13,465 bases of DNA from positions 1 through 13,465 of the forward strand of contig JAAUSP010000161.1 in assembly GCA_012032575.1 (NCBI GenBank). Reading direction: 5' to 3'. Position 1 is the first letter of the stretch. Every line of letters starts with the position of its first letter. The notes under the pieces were generated by a model. That model searched no databases. It was not told the origin of the DNA and worked only from the letters and a program-made list of their open reading frames with translations. Made by a program: the position numbers and the translations under genes. Shown piece by piece: positions 1-5,588 of the stretch. Source of the DNA: Anaerolineales bacterium (GTDB lineage: Bacteria > Chloroflexota > Anaerolineae > 4572-78 > J111).

Positions 1-1536
1 AACGGGCTGCCACCCGCTCGACTGTTTGGGTAGCCAGAGTAATTTCGGGGACCAGCATGATCGCCCCCTGACCAGACCGTAGGGCCTCGAGCCATCGCCC
101 GCAGGTAAATCTCGGTTTTGCCGGAGCCGGTGACGCCGTGAATCAGGATCGGTTTGGCCCCGCTCTGGCGCGAGTTCCAGGCCGCAGTCACGGCTTGCCA
201 GACAGCTTCCTGATCGTCGCTCAAGAGCGGTGGGGTATCCAGGGTAAAGCTGCGGCCCGCCAGGGGGTCGCGCCAGCGGCGAGCATCGCCCATGCTGATT
301 AAATTCGCTTCGGCCAGCTCTTTCAGCAGCGCCAGGTTGGCCCTGGTTTGGGCGTAAACCCAGCCCACCCAGACCGGCCCATCCTCGTCGGCCAGCAGCC
401 GGACCACCTCGGCCTGTTTTTGCGCCCCCCGCAGTTCGATCACTGCCTCGTTCAGGTCGGCGGCGGGCAGGGTCAGGGTGACGCGCTCCGACTCGTCAAT
501 GCGGGCGATGATTCTTTTTTTGAGGAACGTATTGAGGTCGCTTCGACTGGCCCCTGTGGCCGCCAGCACATCTTCGACACCTACAGGTTGCGGCTGCTGA
601 AGTAAGAAATTAAAGATGACCTGCTCAATTTCGGGGTGCAGGCTTAAATCCGCATTTTTCTGGGCCGGCGGAACGGCCAGGCGAGTTTGCTTGGGCAGGA
701 TTTCAACCCATCCCCGTTGAGCCAGCGCCTCGATAGGTCCTCTGGTGCAGCCGGCCCGAACCTGTACTTCGGCCAGGCTGGGCAGCGGGTCGTCCAGATT
801 GGCCAGGGCCAGTAAAACATCGGCCTGTTTGGAGTCATGGCCCAGGGTCGGCAGCACCGCTTCGACTTCATCAGGAGCGATCAGCAGTTCTACCGTGCGG
901 TCCACCTTGGGGCCAACGCGGGGTTTGGTCAGCGTAGCTTCTTTGCGGGCCAGGCCTTTGGCCAGCAGCGCCTCGGCTGCGCCCGGTTCGACCTCACTTA
1001 GGGGAACGCTGCCGTGCTGGCGCAGGTAGTTCAGCAAAATCTGCTCCGGCGCGTTGAGGGTCGGGAGGGGTTTGGGCGCAGGAACAGGCTTTAAAACAAG
1101 TTCCGATTTGCGACCAGAGCCGGGCGGCAGAAAGTGGCGCACGCACACGGCCAGCGGAGCCAGAGTTTCATCGGCCAGCCAGCGGGCCAGGCTCACGTTG
1201 GGCCGGCGTCAGCATCGGCGTGGGGTCGAGCAGGGCGGCGATAGGCCGGGTTTGGTCCACCGGGGCGGTTTCACTCAACCCCACCACCACCGCCGGCAGT
1301 TGCTCGGTGCGGAACGGTACGGCCACCAACTGGCCGGGTTGGATTTGATCGGCCAGGTGCGCCGGAATTTGGTAGTGAAAGGTCAGCGCCAGCGGATTAT
1401 CCGGCGCAAATGCCTCGGCTGCGGCCAACTCGACGGCTTCGGGGAAAGGGATGTCACCCTCGTCGGGTACATCCACAAAGCTGCGCCGCTCTCTTTTTAT
1501 GATAGGCCGATCTACGATAACTTCTGCAAATGTCAT
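1..1536 (-). CDS. priA: Primosomal protein N' (PriA replication-restart helicase), N-terminal part, frame-disrupted
   Basis: PriA is the 3'-to-5' helicase that rebuilds the primosome at stalled forks. The start is an ATG at 1536 with no clear Shine-Dalgarno. Residues 3-113 hold the 3'BD fold (AEVIVDRPI, then HYQIPAHLADQIQPGQLVAVPF-type strands and VVVGLSET). A second frame is open without a stop from 1196 to about 91: ARWLADETLAPL, a winged-helix-like region with many charged residues, then the Walker A motif GVTGSGKTEIY near 125-155. A third frame follows with the LVPEI and TQTVER motifs at about 3-50. The joins need one base removed near 1197 and one near 89-90. Neither site is a homopolymer. 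The helicase core, zinc-binding region and C-terminus lie beyond the window. Residues 10-50 form an insertion that I do not expect in ordinary PriA. This is either a pseudogene or a working gene with two sequence errors; the conserved motifs on both sides favour error or very recent decay. Confidence 0.88.
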
Positions 1537-1558
1537 AGTTGAGCAAAAATTTATGGGA

Positions 1559-1736
1559 CGCGGATCGAGCGGATTGGACGGAGTAACTACTCAGTCCTCA
1601 TGTCATTTCGAGGCTGAAAGCCGAGAAATCTCTGAAACCGTTGTCTCTGCAAACCACGGATTAGCAGATTTCTCGCTCCTAACGTCGCTCGAAATGACAT
1701 GGCTGAGTAGTTACTGTTTTATCCGCTCAATCCGCG
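1559..1736. repeat. Outer inverted repeat split by a palindromic element
   Basis: The 16-nt arm CGCGGATCGAGCGGAT at 1559-1574 is matched on the other strand by 1721-1736, which reads CGCGGATTGAGCGGAT as its reverse complement (one difference). The palindromic element 1583-1714 sits between the arms. The simplest reading is an older hairpin-type repeat that later received a second element in its loop. No open reading frame of its own and no target duplication could be seen. Confidence 0.7.
1583..1714. repeat. MITE-like / REP-like palindromic element, copy 1 (132 bp)
   Basis: Terminal inverted repeats begin with GTAACTACTCAG (1583-1594) and end with CTGAGTAGTTAC (1703-1714). The symmetry continues inward through ATGTCATTTCGAG on the left and its complement on the right, then through GAGAAATCT. 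The left 32 bp and the right 26 bp are identical to copy 2 at 7287-7400; the centres differ in length and sequence. It encodes nothing. It lies between the MEMO1-family gene and priA, 46 bp upstream of the priA start. Identical ends with divergent centres fit a non-autonomous mobile element, or a REP-type repeat mobilised by a transposase elsewhere. Confidence 0.8.
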
Positions 1737-1751
1737 CTTCGCGTCTGCGTC

Positions 1752-2621
1752 CTATTCTATAGCAGTACTTTTACTAATGGCCACTGCCGCATACCCCACC
1801 ACCCGATCTTTCAGCGGGTGGGCGTCGGCGCTGGTGGCGTATTTGAGCAGGGTGGCCTCGGTAGCGCCGAGCGCGGTGGCGGCCTGAATGATGACGGCTA
1901 TCGGTCCCGCGCCGCAGGCGAGCGGCTGACCCTGGCGGCGGCCCTGAATAACGTGCTCCAGCAGGCCGGCGGCGTCGAGATCGAGGATAAATTGCAGGGT
2001 AGTTTGATCCAGGCGTCGGGCGGTGTCGTCGTCAAAGTAGTGGCTCAAATCGCTGCTGGCCACAAAGAGAACCTTTCGCCCCTCGTCTTGCAAAAAAAGA
2101 GGCACAATTTTGACCAGCGCCTCTCCCAACCGGCGGCATGTGCCGGGCGACTGGTCACCCATCATCAGAGGGACTAATTGAAAGTGCTCCAGCGCCGTTT
2201 GCAGGAAGGGCAGTTCGACCTCCAGAGAATGTTCCTCTTCGTTCGGCAGGACGGTCAGGCTGATTTCGGCGTCGAGCGCCTGCATCATGTCCCAATCTAC
2301 CGGAATATCACCCAAAGGGGTGCGCCAAACCCCTGCTTCGGGGCTGGAGACATCTCCTGGCGCTGCCCCCCGGTGATCGGGGCCGATGAGAATCACCGTG
2401 TCAAACGCGCCGGGGGACAACCCGGCAAATGCGGCTCCAGCGACATGCCCGCTGAAAAAGTAGCCGGCATGCGGCGCAATCAACCCCATCAGACCGGTCG
2501 GGCTGGCCGGCGCGTCCCCGAAATAGGTTTGCACTTCTTCCCGGAGTTGGTCGCCATCGCTGCTGTACCATCTATCATCGGCAAAGCGCGGCGGGCGTAA
2601 TTTGGAGGGAGGGTTTAACAT
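1752..2621 (-). CDS. MEMO1-family protein (AmmeMemoRadiSam system protein B)
   Basis: The MEMO family is related in fold to class III extradiol dioxygenases. The human member binds copper through two His and one Cys; the bacterial role is unsettled. The protein is 289 aa, the usual family length. Visible motifs are APHAGY (H51), GPDHRG (H83), EEHSLEVELPFLQ (H131), SSDLSHYF (D191, H194) and ACGAGP (C236). H51, H83 and C236 correspond to the human metal ligands. I chose the ATG at 2621 because GAGGAGG stands 5 nt upstream. An in-frame ATG at 2654 gives 11 extra residues but lies inside the inverted repeat 2644-2701 and has no ribosome site. The AMMECR1-domain and radical SAM partners often found beside this family are absent here. 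It probably belongs to the gmk-rhomboid transcription unit, although a hairpin lies between. Confidence 0.93.
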   Translation of the reverse strand: MLNPPSKLRPPRFADDRWYSSDGDQLREEVQTYFGDAPASPTGLMGLIAPHAGYFFSGHVAGAAFAGLSPGAFDTVILIGPDHRGAAPGDVSSPEAGVWRTPLGDIPVDWDMMQALDAEISLTVLPNEEEHSLEVELPFLQTALEHFQLVPLMMGDQSPGTCRRLGEALVKIVPLFLQDEGRKVLFVASSDLSHYFDDDTARRLDQTTLQFILDLDAAGLLEHVIQGRRQGQPLACGAGPIAVIIQAATALGATEATLLKYATSADAHPLKDRVVGYAAVAISKSTAIE

Positions 2622-2643
2622 AGCGGCCTCCTCGTAAAATAGT

Positions 2644-2701
2644 CCGCAGATCACGCAGATTTCGCAGATAAAAAAATCTGTGTAATCTGTGTAATCTGTG
2701 G
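2644..2701. repeat. Triple-CAGATT inverted repeat, copy A
   Basis: The left arm 2644-2669 and right arm 2676-2701 are 26 nt each around a short A-rich loop. Each arm is three near-copies of an 8-10 nt word of the CGCAGATT / ACACAGATT type. Most differences between the arms put G opposite T, so a plus-strand transcript could pair them as G-U wobbles. It lies between the rhomboid and MEMO1-family genes. A looser relative is at 8708-8771. Repeats of this style are familiar as dispersed intergenic repeats in several bacterial phyla. Confidence 0.75.
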
Positions 2702-2749
2702 TTTTTTATTATCCGCAGCAAGCCAAAGACCTAAACGACTTCACCCTTT

Positions 2750-3514
2750 TTAACTCGACCAGAACGACACCGCCAGGGGGATGCCCCCGGCCAGCAGGAT
2801 GACTCCCAAAGCCGGTGCCCACCAGCGGTTGAGTAAAGAGATAGTGTCTACCACGCGCGGCGTTGTGACCATATCAACCACTTTGTAGCGGGGAGCCAGG
2901 CTGTAACCCAGGGCAAACCCGGCGATTAGACCGCCCAGGTGAGCCATGTTGTCAATCGCAGGGACGGTAAAGCCAAAAAAGAGATTAATCCCGATAACCA
3001 CCAGGGTACTCGTAATACGTTGGCGGCCAAACTGGCCGAAGGTGTCCCGGTGGGTCAAAAAGTAAGCCAGGTTCATGCCAATAACCCCAAAAACGGCCCC
3101 CGATGCACCGGCTGATAACATTTCCGGTCCGCGGCTGGCAAAACTGACCAGACTGCCAAATAAACCGGAGAGAATATAAATCACAATAAAACGATCCGGC
3201 CCGTACAGGCGCTCCATTTCCACCCCAAAGATAAAAAGCGCATACCCGTTAAAAATCAGGTGCATCAGGCCGATATGCAAAAACATGGAGGTAAACAAGC
3301 GCCAAGTTTCGCCCTGCAAAATCAGCGGCCCGTAGTTGGCCCCAAAGCGGATCAACACCCGGGTATTGGTTGAACCGCCGGCCAGTTCTGTCAGAAAATA
3401 GACAAGCACAATCGCCGCCAGCAAAATATAAGCAAAAAATGGCCGACTGACCGGCAAAGGTAAATAGCTGTTGGGTGGCGGTGGCGGCGGGTCAAACTCT
3501 GAATAGTGGGACAT
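2750..3514 (-). CDS. Rhomboid family intramembrane serine protease
   Basis: Rhomboids cut transmembrane helices of other membrane proteins inside the lipid bilayer using a Ser-His dyad. The 254-aa protein starts with a short cytoplasmic tail that contains a run of six prolines (residues 9-14). It then has about six to seven hydrophobic helices, near 28-44, 74-100, 108-126, 134-153, 168-183, 190-206 and 233-250. The family marks are present: WRLFTSMFLHIGLMHLIFN (H80, H85, N89) in the second helix, GASGAVFG with nucleophile S138, and AHLGGL with H192. The ATG at 3514 has AGGA about 10 nt upstream and lies only 8 bp after the gmk stop, so the two are almost surely co-transcribed. The substrate cannot be told from sequence. 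Confidence 0.95.
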   Translation of the reverse strand: MSHYSEFDPPPPPPNSYLPLPVSRPFFAYILLAAIVLVYFLTELAGGSTNTRVLIRFGANYGPLILQGETWRLFTSMFLHIGLMHLIFNGYALFIFGVEMERLYGPDRFIVIYILSGLFGSLVSFASRGPEMLSAGASGAVFGVIGMNLAYFLTHRDTFGQFGRQRITSTLVVIGINLFFGFTVPAIDNMAHLGGLIAGFALGYSLAPRYKVVDMVTTPRVVDTISLLNRWWAPALGVILLAGGIPLAVSFWSS

Positions 3515-3522
3515 GCGTTATC

Positions 3523-4146
3523 CTATAAGGTGATTTCTCGCTGGTCTACCCGGCAGCGCTCGGCGGTGATAATGGCCGCGATTTTGCGGCAGGTTTCGTC
3601 GAGTTTATCTTCGGCGTTAATCACCACATAATCGAAAAGTTCCAGTCGTTTCAACTCCTGCCGGGCGGTGGCGATGCGCATTTTCAACTGGTCTTCGGGT
3701 TCGGTTTTGCGCTCCCGCAGCCGGCGCACTAGGGCGTCTTCGGACTCCGCCGATAGATAAATCAGCACGGCTTCCGGCACCAGCCGCCGAATCGTGGTCG
3801 CGCCCTGAACGTCAATTCGCATAACTACGTCTTTGCCGCTGGCTAAAGCCTCCCGTACCTGGGCTTTGGGAATACCTTTGTAATCGCCGTAAACCACGGC
3901 GTACTCCAACAGTTCGCCCTGTTCGATCATTTCGGCAAATTCGCTGGTGGAAACGAAGAAGTAATCTACGCCATCCACTTCGGCGGGGCGTTTGGGGCGG
4001 GTGGTGGCGGTAACGACAAAATGGAAAGGGTAGCCCAGCTTTTGCAGCCGGGCAATGGTCATATCTTTGCCTACGCCCGACGGCCCGGAAATGACGACCA
4101 GGAGAGGTTTTTCTTGATGATTGTAAGGTTCAATGCGGCGCGACAA
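3523..4146 (-). CDS. gmk: Guanylate kinase
   Basis: Guanylate kinase phosphorylates GMP or dGMP to the diphosphate with ATP, in the cytoplasm. The protein is 207 aa, the typical length. The P-loop is GPSGVGKD at 21-28, where Asp replaces the common Ser, Thr or Gly after Lys. The GMP-binding segment TATTRPKRPAEVDGVDYFF spans 46-64, followed by EYAVVYGDYKGIP at 81-93 and the lid-region arginines RRLRERKTE at 141-149. The start is a TTG at 4146, supported by GAGGAG a few bases upstream and by a promoter ending about 20 nt before it. It opens the unit gmk-rhomboid-MEMO1 and diverges from the FmdB-type gene. The classical gmk-rpoZ-coaBC-priA order is altered: rpoZ and coaBC are not between gmk and priA. 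Confidence 0.96.
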   Translation of the reverse strand: MSRRIEPYNHQEKPLLVVISGPSGVGKDMTIARLQKLGYPFHFVVTATTRPKRPAEVDGVDYFFVSTSEFAEMIEQGELLEYAVVYGDYKGIPKAQVREALASGKDVVMRIDVQGATTIRRLVPEAVLIYLSAESEDALVRRLRERKTEPEDQLKMRIATARQELKRLELFDYVVINAEDKLDETCRKIAAIITAERCRVDQREITL

Positions 4147-4168
4147 GGCTTGCTCCTCTGCGATAAAA

Positions 4169-4196
4169 ATTATTTAGTCATTTATCATGCCGTCAA
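4169..4196 (-). promoter_or_regulatory. Sigma-70-type promoter for gmk
   Basis: On the minus strand, TTGACG (4196-4191) and AATAAT (4174-4169) are separated by 16 bp, each 5/6 to consensus. This puts the transcript start near 4162 and leaves a short leader carrying the GAGGAG ribosome site before the TTG start. It was found by eye. Confidence 0.55.
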
Positions 4197-4255
4197 ACTG
4201 CTTGAGAAGCAATTTTTCTGCCCAGAAATATTTTAGGTTGCTCCATAAAAACCGC

Positions 4256-4284
4256 TTGATTCACTCGAACGACAGTAGTATAAT
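4256..4284 (+). promoter_or_regulatory. Sigma-70-type promoter for the FmdB-type gene
   Basis: TTGATT (4256-4261) and a perfect TATAAT (4279-4284) are separated by 17 bp. The -10 is embedded in AGTATAATACT (4277-4287), a 5-bp-arm palindrome around one base. Transcription would begin near 4291. AAGGAG at 4310-4315 is an ideal ribosome site 8 nt before the ATG at 4324. Confidence 0.75.
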
Positions 4285-4323
4285 ACTCAGGTCAAGCTTG
4301 AATGGATTGAAGGAGAACCAACC

Positions 4324-4725
4324 ATGCCAATTTATGAATATGGCTGTTATGATTGCCGCAAACGAGTGAATGTTTTCTTTCGCAGTTTTGCCGAGGTGGG
4401 TAGCAGGCAGGCTACCTGTCCGCGCTGCGGTGGGGTCAATCTCAAACGATTGATTTCCAAAGTGGCGGTGCTGCGCTCCGAGGAAAGCCGGATGGAGAAC
4501 CTGGCCGATCCGAGCAGTATGGCCGGGTTGGACGAAAACGATCCCAAGTCAATGGCCCGCTGGATGCGTAAAATGAGCAGTGAAATGGGCGAGGATTTGG
4601 GGGCGGAGTTTCACGAAGTGGTGGACCGGCTGGAAGCGGGCGAAGACCCCGAATCCATCGAGCAGTCTATGCCCGATTTAGCCGGCGGCGCTGGCGGCGG
4701 CGCGGATGACGACTGGTTCGAGTGA
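4324..4725 (+). CDS. FmdB-family zinc-ribbon protein
   Basis: The 133-aa protein opens with the FmdB signature MPIYEYGCYDC. Its zinc ribbon uses two CxxC pairs, C8/C11 and C32/C35. The family name comes from a putative regulator of formamidase/formate metabolism, but its members are widespread small proteins of unproven function; nucleic-acid or protein binding is the usual guess. The rest is specific to this protein: a charged helical stretch rich in Met, Glu and Arg (about 48-105), then an acidic Gly-rich tail ending in DDDWFE. It has its own strong promoter, is the only plus-strand gene in the central part, and converges on tmk with a 42-bp gap that shows no clear terminator. Confidence 0.9.
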   Translation: MPIYEYGCYDCRKRVNVFFRSFAEVGSRQATCPRCGGVNLKRLISKVAVLRSEESRMENLADPSSMAGLDENDPKSMARWMRKMSSEMGEDLGAEFHEVVDRLEAGEDPESIEQSMPDLAGGAGGGADDDWFE

Positions 4726-4761
4726 ACCGGGAAGTGTGAGGCGTCATATAAAAAGTAACAC

Positions 4762-4810
4762 CTCTGACTACTGACTACTGATTACTGACCTCTGACTACT
4801 GACCTCTGAC
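4762..4810 (-). repeat. Seven tandem heptanucleotides (GTCAGTA/GTCAGAG type) at the tmk 3' end
   Basis: Read on the minus strand from 4810, there are exactly seven 7-nt units: GTCAGAG, GTCAGTA, GTCAGAG, GTCAGTA, ATCAGTA, GTCAGTA, GTCAGAG. Because 7 is not a multiple of 3, the reading frame rotates through the units. The array supplies the last 13 codons of tmk and its TAG stop (4770-4768), then runs 6 nt past the stop. It resembles the short tandemly repeated repetitive sequences of filamentous bacteria. Confidence 0.9.
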
Positions 4811-5430
4811 AACACCTGTTCCAACCGCCCACAAATAACCCCATTGATTGCTTCCACCGGGGCGCTGGCATCTACAATGAGCCAGCGCTCCGGTTCTTTT
4901 TGGGCCATTTCCAGGTAGCCGGCGCGGACGCGCTGGTGAAAATCCAGCTCAAGCTGATCCATGCGGTTCCACTCGCCCTGACCGCTCTCATTGGCCGCTG
5001 ATTTACGGCGCAGTCCTTCCTCAACGGCGACATCCAGGTAGATGGTTAAATCCGGCTTGAGGCTCTGGGTGGCAAATTCGGTAATCAGGCGCAGGGTCTC
5101 AAAATCCAGGCGGCGACCATAACCCTGGTAGGCGTAAGTGCTGTCGGCGTAGCGATCACACAAAACTACGCCTCCCCCGGCCAGATGCGGCAGGATGACC
5201 TGTTCGACCAACTGGGCGCGGCTGGCCGAGTAGAGCAGTATTTCGGCTCTGGCCGACATCTCGGTATTCTTGACATCGTGCAATACCTGCCGGATTTGAT
5301 TGCCGATAGCGGTTCCCCCCGGTTCGCGGGTACACAGCACCTCATAGCCTAATCGTTCCAAATGAGCCGTAACCAGGTTGATTTGGGTGCTTTTGCCGGA
5401 ACCGTCAGGGCCTTCAAAGGTGATGAACAT
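4768..5430 (-). CDS. tmk: Thymidylate kinase (dTMP kinase)
   Basis: This enzyme phosphorylates dTMP to dTDP with ATP, a required step for dTTP. It is 220 aa. The P-loop is GPDGSGKST at 7-15, the dTMP-binding REPGG spans 35-39, CDRY (91-94) is followed by DSTYAYQG, and the lid segment LRRKSA begins near 140. The catalytic core ends near residue 207. Residues 208-220 (SEVSSQRSVISSQ) are encoded entirely by the heptanucleotide array, so they are an acquired tail and not part of the family. The ATG at 5430 has only a weak ribosome site (GGATAA). It lies downstream of the R3H/AAA gene on the same strand, with a nested palindrome between, and converges on the FmdB-type gene. Confidence 0.96.
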   Translation of the reverse strand: MFITFEGPDGSGKSTQINLVTAHLERLGYEVLCTREPGGTAIGNQIRQVLHDVKNTEMSARAEILLYSASRAQLVEQVILPHLAGGGVVLCDRYADSTYAYQGYGRRLDFETLRLITEFATQSLKPDLTIYLDVAVEEGLRRKSAANESGQGEWNRMDQLELDFHQRVRAGYLEMAQKEPERWLIVDASAPVEAINGVICGRLEQVLSEVSSQRSVISSQ

Positions 5431-5448
5431 GGTTGATTATCCGGGGTG

Positions 5449-5587
5449 AGGTAGTTCCCAAAAAATAACTATCCTAATATTGTGAAACGTGATGCGTGAT
5501 GCGTGACGATTTTTTGCCTAAAACCCTTACGCATCACGTTTCACGTCCGCTAAATTTTTGGGATGACTTAAATTTTGGAACTCCCTA
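5449..5587. repeat. Nested inverted repeat with perfect 16-bp inner arms
   Basis: The inner arms GTGAAACGTGATGCGT (5482-5497) and its exact reverse complement (5529-5544) flank a 31-nt loop; the left arm is followed by a second partial GATGCGTGA copy. Outside them, GGTAGTTCC near 5450-5458 is matched by GGAACTCCC at 5578-5586, and GGGA/TCCC-type words lie between, giving a second, imperfect outer stem. The whole spacer between tmk and the R3H/AAA gene is this structure. It encodes nothing visible. No U-tract follows the stem on either strand, so it is not a standard terminator. Confidence 0.75.
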
Positions 5588-5588
5588 A

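Noticed and set aside
1190..1205. Programmed ribosomal frameshift in priA
   Set aside because: There is no slippery heptamer, stimulator or known precedent in PriA, and a second similar break occurs near 89.
1583..1714. Insertion sequence with its own transposase
   Set aside because: At 114-132 bp neither copy can encode a transposase; they can only be non-autonomous elements.
1054..1762. Plus-strand frames across the priA start and the palindromic spacer
   Set aside because: Part is antisense to priA and the rest reads through the repeat element; no protein features are seen.
1818..2600. Two adjoining plus-strand frames opposite the MEMO1-family gene
   Set aside because: They have no recognisable domain or ribosome site, and the minus strand carries all conserved MEMO residues.
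2644..2701. CRISPR-like spacing of CAGATT words
   Set aside because: The words are 8-10 nt apart with no unique spacers and form two arms of a hairpin, not a repeat-spacer array.
4762..4810. CRISPR or phase-variation promoter tract
   Set aside because: Units are 7 nt with no spacers, and they lie at the 3' end of a gene, not in a promoter; a tandem heptamer array explains them.
5482..5544. Intrinsic terminator between the R3H/AAA gene and tmk
   Set aside because: The stem is strong, but the loop is 31 nt and no T-tract follows on the minus strand.
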